From NCBI GenBank assembly GCA_963795715.1, contig CAWCIY010000003.1, positions 248,001 to 312,000 on the forward strand: a DNA stretch of 64,000 nucleotides, in the 5' to 3' direction. Below the pieces are notes generated by a model. The model was given only the letters and a program-made list of their open reading frames with translations. It was not told the DNA's origin and did not search any database. Positions 35,864 through 44,457 of the stretch are shown here, in pieces. A program made the position numbers and the translations under genes. The number at the start of each line of letters is the position of its first letter. The first letter of the stretch is position 1. Origin of the DNA: JAFEDN01 sp963795715 (GTDB taxonomy: Bacteria; Pseudomonadota; Gammaproteobacteria; Coxiellales; Coxiellaceae).

Positions 35864-36976
35864 CTAGATCAAATTGCTCAAAAATTCATACGCAGGACAC
35901 ACTCGGATACCTAAGTCACTCACATAATTTTTTTTTCCAACAGCTGAAATCTGCCACGCCTCGCACTCAGGAAAACGAAGTTTCATATATTTTAATGAAT
36001 CAGAAATAACAGTATCATTCCATTTACATTCAATAAATGTAATTGGTTTTTTTCCATTGACCACTACAAAATCTACTTCTCTTTTGTCAACATCTCGAAA
36101 GTAACGTAAATCAATTTCTTCGCCCAATGCATCTTGCTGATAATGACACCATTTTAATAAAGCTGAAGCCACTAAATTTTCAAACCGCAAAGCTTCATCC
36201 GTTACTAAAGTCCAATCAAATTGATAGTGTTTTTGTTCTTTTTTCACCGCACGAATTTTAGGTGAACCAAAAGGTGAAATGCGGAAAATAGCATAAAGCC
36301 GTTCTAAAATTTGCAGCCAAGTGGCTACCGCTTTGTGACTCACTTGCAAATCTTCCCGTAAGGCATTGATGGAAAGTGGCGCACCCACTAAGTCTGGAAG
36401 CCGCATTGCTAATAATTCAATTGTTCCTAAATCATGTACTCTTTCTAACTGAACTAAATCTTCATTAATTAATCGATTACGATACTCACGGGACCAACGT
36501 TTCGCTTCAATACTGGAACTCGAAAAAAAAGGTTCTGGAAACCCACCCAGTTTTAATAGATCCAATAAGTCATGTTGACTTTGCGATTTTAATTCCGCGA
36601 GAGAGAGCGGATGCATGCGCAAATAATGGTAACGCCCTTGTAAAGAATCACCTGAAAATCGGTAATAATCTAAACGGGCGCTGCCGGTAACCAAGATTTG
36701 TTGATGAGCAGGTTTAGCATCATAAACTCCTTTTAAAAAATTACGCCATAACCGGTATTTATGAATTTCGTCAAAAACCCACAAACGAGTGACTGGCAAC
36801 TCGCGCTTTAAAATACGCTCGCGCTGCTCAGGGACATCCCAATTTAAATATCCTTTTTCGTCAAATAGTAGGCTTTTGGCCAGAGTAGTTTTCCCTACTT
36901 GGCGTGGTCCACCAATAAAAACCATTTTTCGAAGTAAATCTTTCTTAACTTGAGGAATTAGATACCGTGTCCGCAT
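35864..36976 (-). CDS. AAA ATPase with DUF4143 domain
   Basis: A 370-aa P-loop ATPase of the AAA_14/DUF4143 group. It shows Walker A GGPRQVGKTT (22-31), Walker B LWVFDEIHKYRLWRNFLKG and a sensor-like VTGSARLDYYRFSGDSLQGRY. A winged-helix region follows (LSINALREDLQVSHKAVATWLQILERLYAIFRI), then a C-terminal restriction-endonuclease-like fold, DUF4143 (EVDFVVVNGKKPITFIECKWND). These genes are frequent, often lone, accessory ATPases, and their physiological role is unsettled. An 18-bp perfect palindrome lies 20 bases upstream of its start and may be its operator. The gene appears intact. Confidence 0.88.
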   Translation of the reverse strand: MRTRYLIPQVKKDLLRKMVFIGGPRQVGKTTLAKSLLFDEKGYLNWDVPEQRERILKRELPVTRLWVFDEIHKYRLWRNFLKGVYDAKPAHQQILVTGSARLDYYRFSGDSLQGRYHYLRMHPLSLAELKSQSQHDLLDLLKLGGFPEPFFSSSSIEAKRWSREYRNRLINEDLVQLERVHDLGTIELLAMRLPDLVGAPLSINALREDLQVSHKAVATWLQILERLYAIFRISPFGSPKIRAVKKEQKHYQFDWTLVTDEALRFENLVASALLKWCHYQQDALGEEIDLRYFRDVDKREVDFVVVNGKKPITFIECKWNDTVISDSLKYMKLRFPECEAWQISAVGKKNYVSDLGIRVCPAYEFLSNLI

Positions 36977-37467
36977 GACTCAATATTACTATCTTTTTTG
37001 ACTGCAGTCAAAATTACTCGCGAGTTTTTTCGATAGTAGTCAAAAAAACAAGCGTCTCTCAGTTGCCATGTCAGGTGACCACACACCGACCGGCGGGTGC
37101 AAAGGGGCAGCAAGAAGCCAGTCGGCGCATGAGCTGCCCCCAACTTCACGAAATCATTTCTATGAATGGTTCTCTTTGAACGAGCTTTGCAAAAATGCAA
37201 GCCATCAAGCGCATAGCAAAAATGCACTGCACTTCGTGTTGATCCATGGCAATCGCATTGAAACAAACCTTGAAAAAAATTCTTTAATATCCTGTGCCGA
37301 AATAATTTTATCCGAGGTAATAACTGAAAGAGTCTGATTGTAAGTAGTTTTTTCTGATATGAATATGCTGAATAGGTAGAGAAGTCCACCCTTTAAAAAT
37401 TCACTACTCGCTGACTACAAAGTAACGGTCAGGGGTTCAAGAATACACTTCGAAGTTTGTTGAATTT
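36977..37467. other. 491-base gap with palindromes, no gene
   Basis: Contains the palindrome at 36997, a GC-rich stretch at about 37050-37135 with inverted GGGCAGC/GCTGCCCC arms, and CATGGCAATCGCATTGAA (37245-37262). The last recurs inverted at 38724-38741, on the other side of the ISAs1 element. No coding evidence. Confidence 0.4.
36997..37014. promoter_or_regulatory. 18-bp perfect palindrome upstream of the DUF4143 ATPase
   Basis: TTTTGACTGCAGTCAAAA lies 20 bases before the ATPase start, in a position where a dimeric repressor could bind. A second half-like copy, TAGTCAAAAAAA, follows near 37035. The function is a guess from position. Confidence 0.35.
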
Positions 37468-38619
37468 TTATTTAAAACGTTGATCAGCTGTGAGCACTTT
37501 GAGTAAATATTGGTGATCCCACCCAGCGGTTTTGCGACGACAGCTGATGCCATGTTGATGAGTTGATTCTTGTTTAAGAAGATTCAGTGCTATCCGTCTC
37601 ACCAGCGCTAAATTTTCAGCGGAATGCCCAATACGAGATTGATTCAAGTCTTCGCGGAAACTCACGTCTAGAGACCAGTGTAAGTCTACTTCGATTTGCC
37701 AATGTTGACGAACCGCTTTCACAAAAGTATTGATCTGCTCGTAGTTTAAACTGGTGACAAAATAGCGGGTGGAATATTCCACTTGATTATTGGTAGTTCG
37801 GGTAATATCCACTTTCCCTATCCCTTTTAAACCCGGAAATCGGACGCTAAAACCCGCTTCTTTCCGGGCAGATATCAATGTATAGCGCCGTGTTTCGATT
37901 CGGCCATGGTTGTGAAGTTTCTCTACTTTACGTAAGTGTAACATATTTTTATATTTCTTTTCTCCACCTTCGGCTAAAGCAAAAATGGCACAGACGGCTT
38001 GATACAACGTCGGCTGATTTTCCTTGAGTGAAAGAACATAATTCGCTCCCTGCCTAATAATCTGTCTGGCAATTTTGGTCTGACAACCCATCGCATCAAT
38101 GGTGACGGTAGCCCCTGTGACATCAATCATTTCCAGTACTTGGGGGATGGCGGTAATTTCATTGGATTTGGCAGCGGTTTTGACTTGCGCTAACATCATC
38201 CGATTTCGAGTAGCCCAGGCACTGACCAGGTGAATGGCGGGATGTCCCTGCCTTTTATTTCCGGACCCTCTCACTGTTTTACCATCCAGGGCAATGATTT
38301 CCTGCTTTAAATCAATGCTTAAAGAGGCTATCCATTGGGCAAAACCTCTCTCAAAGGCCACCGGGTCCAAGCGAGCAAATACATGAGCGAATGTATCCGG
38401 CGAGGGAATCCCACTCGGTAATTCCAAAAATGTTTTTAACCAGGATTCTTTCGCTAAACCAAATTTATAAATTTCTACCCAATTGTCAGCCCCACAGATC
38501 GTGGCGAGAACAGTGATCACTAAAATGTCAGTCAGATTGTATTTAAAATTACGATGGGACTTTAATCGAGGGTCTTTGAGATCTGAAAAATGTTCGAGAA
38601 AAGTATTTTCCAATTTCAT
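37468..38619 (-). CDS. ISAs1-family transposase, complete
   Basis: ATG at 38619 with AGGAG nine bases upstream is preferred to the upstream in-frame start at 38649. The 383-aa protein has the N-terminal DUF4338-like segment (LEHFSDLKDPRLKSHRNFKYNLTDILVITVLATICGADNWVEIYKFG) and the DDE domain with EIIALDGKTVRGS, VTIDAMGCQTKIA, and LHWSLDVSFREDLNQSRIGHSAENLALVRRIALNLLK. It appears intact. A decayed relative is present at 17210-17800. Confidence 0.92.
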   Translation of the reverse strand: MKLENTFLEHFSDLKDPRLKSHRNFKYNLTDILVITVLATICGADNWVEIYKFGLAKESWLKTFLELPSGIPSPDTFAHVFARLDPVAFERGFAQWIASLSIDLKQEIIALDGKTVRGSGNKRQGHPAIHLVSAWATRNRMMLAQVKTAAKSNEITAIPQVLEMIDVTGATVTIDAMGCQTKIARQIIRQGANYVLSLKENQPTLYQAVCAIFALAEGGEKKYKNMLHLRKVEKLHNHGRIETRRYTLISARKEAGFSVRFPGLKGIGKVDITRTTNNQVEYSTRYFVTSLNYEQINTFVKAVRQHWQIEVDLHWSLDVSFREDLNQSRIGHSAENLALVRRIALNLLKQESTHQHGISCRRKTAGWDHQYLLKVLTADQRFK

Positions 38620-38968
38620 CAGGCACTCCTTTCCTAGTATAAAACTCACTATTTTATAAAGAAAAAAGACTGATAAATCAAGAGATAGAAAGACTTCTAA
38701 ATTTGAAATAGGGAGAAGAGAAATTCAATGCGATTGCCATGCGTGTTGATCAAAAAGGAACTTATTCCCATGAAGATGGGATTCAAAAGAAATGAATAAT
38801 CGGTTAGTATGGTATCAGCCATTTAACAAGACCTTTTGTTAGTGGTCAGAGATGTGCAGATGTTTCATCCATCTGCATGTCTCGCTAGAGATTATAAATC
38901 TGTTGGAAATTAAAAACAATCGTTATATGGCGTGGAACTCTGTACACGACAAAAAACTTTCTCTCTGC

Positions 38969-39053
38969 TCCCTCTCCCCTTGGGGAGAGGGCTGGGGTGA
39001 GGGCCTTGGAAAACCCCTCACCCTAACCCTCTCCCCGAGTACGGGGAGAGGGA
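38969..39053. repeat. REP-like palindromic element
   Basis: Two hairpins of the widespread CCTCTCCCC/GGGGAGAGG type: CTCCCCTTGGGGAG and CCTCTCCCCGAGTACGGGG. They flank an inverted pair GGGTGAGGG/CCCTCACCC. The element is itself flanked by inverted ACACGACAAAAA (38944) and TTTTTGTCGTGT (39066-39077). Confidence 0.8.
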
Positions 39054-39080
39054 ATATGAAGTGAATTTTTGTCGTGTATT

Positions 39081-39120
39081 AAAAAAACCCGCAATGTTAC
39101 GGTCAATGTATTGAGAGGTA
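39081..39120 (+). repeat. 40-bp direct repeat, copy 1
   Basis: AAAAAAACCCGCAATGTTAC...GAGAGGTA is identical to 42528-42567. Here it provides the ribosome binding site (GAGAGG) of the downstream transporter gene. Confidence 0.85.
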
Positions 39121-39122
39121 TC

Positions 39123-40358
39123 ATGCAGCAAGTAACTGAGTTGCCAACTGATAACAAAGTGGTAACTACTCAATTGATTAGTAAAATCATCGGCGGAATT
39201 TTGCTGATTATTGGTACTTCCATCGGCGGTGGATTATTGGCGCTACCCATGGCGACTGCCGGAGGGGGATTTGTGAACTCAATTGGGCTGTTTATCGCAG
39301 CCTGGTTAGTCATGACCTTTGGCGCTTTCTTTATTTTAGAAGTCAACCTGAGGCTGCCGGAACACTCTAATATGGTTTCTATGGCGGAAGCCACTTTGGG
39401 CAAAGGCGGCAAAGTAGTTACTTGGATTATTTATTTGCTCCTGCTTTACGCGCTGCTGTCAGCTTATATTGCCGGAGGTGCTGATTTAGTCACTCAAATC
39501 AGCAAAGCTTTGCATTTATCCATTCCTCAGTGGCTGGGGGGAGTGATCTTTGTGCTTATTTTCGGAACCCTAGTTCATTGCGGAATTCGTACTGTCGACC
39601 GCGCCAACCGAGTGTTAATGACTGCTAAAATGGCCGCCTATTTATTGTTGATCGTCATGGTTGCTTCACATGTAGCTTTACCAAAATTATATCAAGGACA
39701 AGTCCGCTTACTCAGCGGCGCGGTGATGGTGGTGATTACTTCATTCGGTTTTGCCACCATCATTCCCAGCCTGCGAACTTATTTTAACAGCAATGTAAAA
39801 GCGCTCAGACTGGCGATCGGCATTGGCAGCCTCGTTCCCCTGGTTTGTTATTTACTATGGGATTTTGTGGTACAAGGCAGCATTAATCGAGATTTTTTGA
39901 TGCAAATGGCCCACTCGCCTCACGCAGTGAGTGATTTAACTTCGGCATTAAGCAGTACTCAATCCAATACCCTGAGTTCCGCTGCGCATATTTTTACGAT
40001 CATTTGCATCACCACGTCATTTTTAGGTGTGGCGTTGTGTTTATGGGATTTTTTGGCGGACGGACTTAAAATCAATAAACAAACTCAAAAAGGCCGTTGG
40101 CAAATCACCTTGGCAACTATTTTGCCGCCACTTTTGATTGTATTGTTTTGGCCGGATGTCTTCGTGAAAGCCTTAGCCTACGCCGGAGTTATTTGCGTAC
40201 TTTTATTAATGTTATTGCCTGGGTTAATGGCTTGGTCTGGACGATATATCAAAAAAATCCCCAGCCACTACCAAGTTTGGGGTGGACGAATTTTGTTGAT
40301 TATAGAAATTCTGGTTGCTATCGCTCTAACTATTTACGGACTAACTGAAGTTTTTTAG
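39123..40358 (+). CDS. Aromatic amino-acid transporter, TyrP/Mtr-like (HAAAP family)
   Basis: A permease of about 411 aa. ATG at 39123, behind GAGAGG, is chosen over a start at 39069 because the added residues lie in repeat sequence. The first helix region KIIGGILLIIGTSIGGGLLALPMATAGGGF is the hallmark of hydroxy/aromatic amino-acid permeases, and about 11 helices follow. It probably imports tyrosine or tryptophan with protons; the exact substrate cannot be told. gmhB starts seven bases downstream, so the pair is probably cotranscribed. Confidence 0.88.
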   Translation: MQQVTELPTDNKVVTTQLISKIIGGILLIIGTSIGGGLLALPMATAGGGFVNSIGLFIAAWLVMTFGAFFILEVNLRLPEHSNMVSMAEATLGKGGKVVTWIIYLLLLYALLSAYIAGGADLVTQISKALHLSIPQWLGGVIFVLIFGTLVHCGIRTVDRANRVLMTAKMAAYLLLIVMVASHVALPKLYQGQVRLLSGAVMVVITSFGFATIIPSLRTYFNSNVKALRLAIGIGSLVPLVCYLLWDFVVQGSINRDFLMQMAHSPHAVSDLTSALSSTQSNTLSSAAHIFTIICITTSFLGVALCLWDFLADGLKINKQTQKGRWQITLATILPPLLIVLFWPDVFVKALAYAGVICVLLLMLLPGLMAWSGRYIKKIPSHYQVWGGRILLIIEILVAIALTIYGLTEVF

Positions 40359-40365
40359 GCTTAGT

Positions 40366-40875
40366 ATGCTGATTATTTTAGATCGCGACGGTGTGATTAA
40401 TGAGGATTCCGTTGATTTTATAAAATCTCCGCAAGAATGGCGGGCAATAGCAGGCAGCCTTGAAGCAATCGCTGCAATCAACCGCGCCGGCCATACAGTG
40501 GTAGTGGCGACTAATCAATCCGGCATCGCTCGCGGATATTATTCCGCAGCGCAGTTATTAGCAATTCATCACAAAATGCAAACAGAACTGGCAAAAGCCG
40601 GCGGTCATTTGGACGGGGTTTACTTTTGCCCGCATCGAAGTGAAGACCTATGCTCCTGCCGTAAACCTAACCCGGGCATGTTGCAACAAATCGCTAAAGA
40701 TTTTGGTGCAGATTTAGCTACCGAAGGCTGGTTAATCGGCGATAGTTTACGGGATATTCAAGCCGCTCATGCTGTGCACTGTCGCGCGACTTTAGTAAGA
40801 TCAGGAAAATTAGTCACATCTAATGATTTAAAGGATGTGCCAGTCTACGAAAATCTTGCCGAAATTTTTCTTTAA
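40366..40875 (+). CDS. gmhB: D-glycero-D-manno-heptose 1,7-bisphosphate 7-phosphatase
   Basis: A HAD-superfamily phosphatase for LPS core heptose synthesis; it removes the 7-phosphate. Visible are the nucleophile motif LDRDGVIN (D6, D8), ATNQSGIARG, the zinc-binding set C88-x-H90...C96-x-C98 (CPHRSEDLCSC), RKPNPGM and GDSLRDIQAA. At 169 aa it has normal length. It follows the transporter gene by seven bases. Members acting in related sugar pathways (histidinol-phosphatase-like) are possible but less likely. Confidence 0.9.
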   Translation: MLIILDRDGVINEDSVDFIKSPQEWRAIAGSLEAIAAINRAGHTVVVATNQSGIARGYYSAAQLLAIHHKMQTELAKAGGHLDGVYFCPHRSEDLCSCRKPNPGMLQQIAKDFGADLATEGWLIGDSLRDIQAAHAVHCRATLVRSGKLVTSNDLKDVPVYENLAEIFL

Positions 40876-41017
40876 TATGTTCCCTTCACTCTCTTTCAAT
40901 TTGTTTGTGTGCTGCCTTTCCATAGCGGTTCTACTTTTGATCGCGGGATCACAATGTCTATGTGAAGGCACATCACTCCTGAGATGCTCAGGAGTGAGTG
41001 AAATGAAGCTGTTATAA

Positions 41018-42400
41018 CTACAGACTGCATACAATTTTATTGCTATTTAATTCCTCCTTAATCTCATTGAAACAAGATTCTAATTTGTTTATCTCTTTTA
41101 TTATGCCACCTAGCCATTTAACATTCTTGTTAATTTTAGATAACCACTCTTCCTTCAATTTTATAAAAAAGTTTAAACCACTTTCTACGTCAGTAGCCGG
41201 ATAAAGCCTACGTATGTTGATTGTTGATACCCAATTCTCCAGAATTTCCGGTGCTTGCAAATTGCCTTCATTACATTTACTTTGCAATTCTTTAGTTATA
41301 TTCACTATTAGCGTGGAGATAGCTTCCTGATAGGGATTATAATTATCATTCTTTTTATTTTTAATTCGATTCTGCAGATGTTTGACAGTACCTTCGGTGC
41401 CCCATATTCTATAACCATTAAAATAGAACCCATCCATTCCCACTATCTTGAGTGAGCCCCCCGATGGAATATGCTTCTCTAATTGTTTTTGACGTATAGC
41501 TAATTTTTTAGACCACTCAGACTCATATTTCGCAGGATCTACAGAGTTTGGCTCCGCTACCAATCTTAAAAAAGAGAGACTACATATGTGAAATGCTTCT
41601 AGTGGTAATAATTTCATAGCAAAAGCTTGCATTACGGCTTCTTTTACATAAACCCCATAGTGTCCAACCTGATTTGCTGGTATAACCATGGCAATTGATT
41701 CTTGAGTTTTAGATACTTTTATTAAATCAGTTAGTAATAATTGATCCAGCCCAGTTTTTAATTGATTTGAATCTTTAATCTCTTGAAAACCGTAGGGCTT
41801 TTTTGACGTTGATGTTGCCATGGTATAGGTATCCAAGTATTTCATTTCCAGCGGGCTTAATTTAATGAACGGGAAGGCATCATGCTGAATACTTATAAAC
41901 CCTTCGACTAATTCCTGCAAGCATGAATATTGAGACGGTGAGCAATAAGGTTTCATGTGTGTTAATAAGTCCAATACATTTATCTTAGTTATCATCGATT
42001 TCGATTTAGGTAGCCAAGCAGCTGGGTCAATAATGTAACCACTTCCGACGAACTCTGCTGCACGGACAAAAGGATTACGATGTGTAAAGCCATCTTCAAT
42101 TCTAAGTTTAAATTCTTCTTTCCTCTCTTGGCTCAAGCCTTTCTCTAATTCCTCTTGTCTAAATTGCTCAAACTCGGTAAATATATACAGAAAACTATAG
42201 ACAAACTTATCAAGATTGCGATTAGGAGGTTTAACATCCTCGCGAAATTTGTCAAATTGAGGTTCTAACTTTTTTATCCAGCTCTTTAAGTCGGCAAATG
42301 CAACATATTCACCCACATAATTCCCAATTACTTGATTCAATGCCTTTGGTAGGATACTCAACTCATCTAATCTATTTTCAACGTGCCAAGATCTTATCAT
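41018..42400 (-). CDS. Hypothetical protein, 460 aa
   Basis: AGAGGTG lies upstream of the ATG. The product is soluble, mostly helical, lacks a signal peptide, and shows no familiar motif. Local landmarks are SGYIIDPAAWLPKSKSMITKINVLDLLTHMKPY, SIAMVIPANQVGHYGVYVKEAVMQAFAM and a C-terminal charged helix. It is flanked on its 5' side by the second 40-bp direct repeat and on its 3' side by a fragment of the ctaA-type palindrome (GATCGCGGGATC at 40940), which suggests it is an accessory insertion between gmhB and the secreted-protein gene. An effector role is conceivable but not supported directly. Confidence 0.55.
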   Translation of the reverse strand: MIRSWHVENRLDELSILPKALNQVIGNYVGEYVAFADLKSWIKKLEPQFDKFREDVKPPNRNLDKFVYSFLYIFTEFEQFRQEELEKGLSQERKEEFKLRIEDGFTHRNPFVRAAEFVGSGYIIDPAAWLPKSKSMITKINVLDLLTHMKPYCSPSQYSCLQELVEGFISIQHDAFPFIKLSPLEMKYLDTYTMATSTSKKPYGFQEIKDSNQLKTGLDQLLLTDLIKVSKTQESIAMVIPANQVGHYGVYVKEAVMQAFAMKLLPLEAFHICSLSFLRLVAEPNSVDPAKYESEWSKKLAIRQKQLEKHIPSGGSLKIVGMDGFYFNGYRIWGTEGTVKHLQNRIKNKKNDNYNPYQEAISTLIVNITKELQSKCNEGNLQAPEILENWVSTINIRRLYPATDVESGLNFFIKLKEEWLSKINKNVKWLGGIIKEINKLESCFNEIKEELNSNKIVCSL

Positions 42401-42748
42401 AATTCACCTCTTATTATTTAAATTCCATTAAAACACACTAAATACAATAACGTAACATAACATAACACTTGCTCGTTATCAAAATTGGGGGGATTTAGAC
42501 AAAGTTTGAACTGGATCTCTTCACGACAAAAAAACCCGCAATGTTACGGTCAATGTATTGAGAGGTAAGGTGATTTATTTTATTAAATCAAATAGTTAAA
42601 ACTCACCGGGAATTGCTGAATACGGAGATTTCATAATCCCTTTAATTTTAACCATGACATCATTAAAATTCAAGGAAAGACAAATCCGTATAAAACTGCT
42701 AAACTTTGTATAAGCGGTAATCCGCATTAACCTATAGGGGATAAGTTT
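42401..42748. other. 348-base gap containing the second 40-bp repeat
   Basis: Holds the direct repeat 42528-42567 and the string CGGGAATTGCTG (about 42609), which belongs to the dispersed CAGCAATTC palindrome family. The promoter of the next gene presumably lies in 42640-42740. Confidence 0.4.
42528..42567 (+). repeat. 40-bp direct repeat, copy 2
   Basis: Identical to 39081-39120. Together they bracket the transporter, gmhB and the 460-aa gene, a 3.45-kb unit. Confidence 0.85.
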
Positions 42749-43309
42749 ATGAAAAAATTAATAAAATTAACAGCGGTTAGCGCTGCAGCAGTGTTATTGA
42801 GTGCTGTGGCTTTTGGACAAACCACTCCGGCGGCTCCGGCGCCAGCAGCAACAGCTCCTAGCACCACACCTGCACCGGCAACAACACCCGCACCACAAAC
42901 AACAACTCCAACGACAACAACAACCGTTACCCCAGCTCCGGTAACAACCACTGTAACCAAAACTACAACCATGCCTAATAAAACGACTAAAGTTACTGTG
43001 GTTAAAACCAAAAAAACGGAGCCTGCTGGTTATAAGGTTTGTTATATGCCGACAACTCGGCACATAGCACGAACCCACTGGGTACGGCGTTGCGGACCTT
43101 TTGGAAATTGTCGTGATATTAGGGTATCCCGCGAAATGGATGTGGTCGTTTATAAAGATTGTCACATGGAAAAATACTCTTGTTCGCGCAGCTATAAGAA
43201 ATTCGGCTGGTACGAAACCCGCAGCGAAGCTAAGGAAGCTGTATCTCGCTGTGAACATACCGTTAGTAGTTCCAGCACCAACCCTCAAGAATGGAAAATG
43301 AGTTTCTAA
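42749..43309 (+). CDS. Secreted protein with Thr/Pro/Ala-rich linker and Cys-rich domain
   Basis: The signal peptide MKKLIKLTAVSAAAVLLSAVAFG is followed by a low-complexity Thr/Pro/Ala segment (residues about 25-72, TTPAPATTPAPQ-type repeats), a short basic stretch, and a C-terminal domain of about 85 residues with cysteines at CYMP, RRCGPFGNCRD, KDCHMEKYSCS and SRCEH. The pattern suggests an exported, disulfide-bonded domain on a flexible and possibly surface-spanning linker. A GGGGAT ribosome binding site lies upstream. No family is recognised. Confidence 0.7.
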   Translation: MKKLIKLTAVSAAAVLLSAVAFGQTTPAAPAPAATAPSTTPAPATTPAPQTTTPTTTTTVTPAPVTTTVTKTTTMPNKTTKVTVVKTKKTEPAGYKVCYMPTTRHIARTHWVRRCGPFGNCRDIRVSREMDVVVYKDCHMEKYSCSRSYKKFGWYETRSEAKEAVSRCEHTVSSSSTNPQEWKMSF

Positions 43310-43312
43310 AAC

Positions 43313-43594
43313 CTAATCTCCGTGAAGGATAACAAAATCAGTGAACGTTTGCTGGGAAATTTCCTCCCAGTGAACATCACTGACTTTAGCCGCAGCTGGC
43401 CCTTGCCAAAGCCAATCAACCATATGCTTCACTGCCTCTTTTTCTCCGCTGAACAAAGCTTCTACCCTGCCATCGGGTAAATTTTTTATCCAGCCAGACA
43501 ACAGCAAAGCCTGTGCGCGTCTGCGGGCATGATCACGAAAATAAACTCCTTGAACTTTACCACTCACTAAAGCGTGTACAGTCATTGTAGTCAT
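43313..43594 (-). CDS. acyP: Acylphosphatase
   Basis: A 93-aa enzyme that hydrolyses acyl phosphates such as acetyl phosphate. The phosphate-binding VSGKVQGVYFRDHARRRA with R20 and the catalytic N38 in GWIKNLPDGRVEALFSG are both intact. The start overlaps the stop of cyoE by four bases (ATGA), so it is read with the oxidase assembly genes. It is the last gene of that minus-strand run and is convergent with the secreted-protein gene four bases away. Confidence 0.93.
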   Translation of the reverse strand: MTTMTVHALVSGKVQGVYFRDHARRRAQALLLSGWIKNLPDGRVEALFSGEKEAVKHMVDWLWQGPAAAKVSDVHWEEISQQTFTDFVILHGD

Positions 43595-44457
43595 GAGATA
43601 AAATGGTCCAATAATAAAAGAGTGAATAATGCCATCAAATATATTATAGAATATTTAAACAAAGCGTACGGATAACGCGGCGATTTATTCAAGTAAACCG
43701 CCACCGCGTAATATATAAAAATCAGGTTTAAGATGCTGACGCCCAGGCAATAACTCACTCCAGCAAAATTGATAATGAAAGGAAAATAACTGACCGCAAT
43801 CAAAAGCAGGGTATAAAGCAAAATACATAGGCGAGTTAAAGGGATACCGTGGGTAACCGGTAGCATGGGAATGTTGGCTTTGGCATAATCCGCGTGACGG
43901 TGAATAGACAAAGCCCAAAAATGAGGCGGCGTCCAGGTATAAATAATCAATACCAGAAGCAAGCCGGGTCCTTCGATGTGACCGGTTACCGCCGTCCAAC
44001 CTAAGAGCGGCGGCATGGCTCCGGCCAAACCGCCAATTACGATATTCTGTGGCGTCGCTCTCTTTAAAAATAAAGTGTAAATTCCGGCATACCCGACCAT
44101 GGCCAAAAAACTCAATATGGCTGCCATCCAATTCACCCGGGCAATGAGTACGATCATGCTTGCCGTCAAAAGCAAACCGGCCCATATCCATCCCTGCCAT
44201 GGTTCGATACGGCCTGCAGCCACAGGACGCCCTCTGGTTCTTGCCATGATTGCATCTATATGCCGGTCTAGCAGTTGATTAACTACCCCTCCGGCGCAAG
44301 CCGCTAAAGTAATCCCCAAGCTGCCATAAAATAGAATCTGCCACGAAAGCGTTCCCGGAGGCGCAGCCAAAAACATCGCCACAATGGCGGTAAATGTCAT
44401 GGAAGCAACCACTCTCGGCTTACAAAGCTCTAGATAATCACGCCACTGAAGTCGCAT
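43591..44457 (-). CDS. cyoE: Protoheme IX farnesyltransferase (heme O synthase)
   Basis: An integral membrane prenyltransferase that converts heme B to heme O, the step before heme A. It has nine predicted helices, the prenyl diphosphate-binding motif N60-QLLDRHID (D64, D68) followed by AIMARTRGRPVAAGRI, and the second loop YTWTPPHFWALSIHRHADY, all typical of UbiA-type CyoE/CtaB. It overlaps ctaA by 20 bases. The 288-aa length is normal. Also named ctaB. Confidence 0.93.
   Translation of the reverse strand: MRLQWRDYLELCKPRVVASMTFTAIVAMFLAAPPGTLSWQILFYGSLGITLAACAGGVVNQLLDRHIDAIMARTRGRPVAAGRIEPWQGWIWAGLLLTASMIVLIARVNWMAAILSFLAMVGYAGIYTLFLKRATPQNIVIGGLAGAMPPLLGWTAVTGHIEGPGLLLVLIIYTWTPPHFWALSIHRHADYAKANIPMLPVTHGIPLTRLCILLYTLLLIAVSYFPFIINFAGVSYCLGVSILNLIFIYYAVAVYLNKSPRYPYALFKYSIIYLMALFTLLLLDHFIS

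Larger units (their letters stand above)
38650..39122. other. 473-base intergenic region with REP element and direct repeat
   Basis: No gene. It holds the right end of the ISAs1 element, the REP-like element 38969-39053 and the 40-bp repeat 39081-39120. A reading frame at 38852-39064 is mostly REP sequence and is not believed. Confidence 0.5.

Noticed and set aside
36977..37467. Coding frames 36958-37389 (minus) and 37068-37337 (plus)
   Set aside because: Overlapping frames on both strands over palindromic, GC-skewed sequence; no ribosome binding site or recognisable protein.
38969..39053. Considered as a CRISPR fragment
   Set aside because: It is one palindromic pair without regular spacers; no CRISPR-type spacing exists anywhere in the window.
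38852..39064. 70-codon frame before the aromatic amino-acid transporter
   Set aside because: Much of it is the REP-like repeat (SPWGEGWGEGLGKPLTLTLSP is the usual REP translation).
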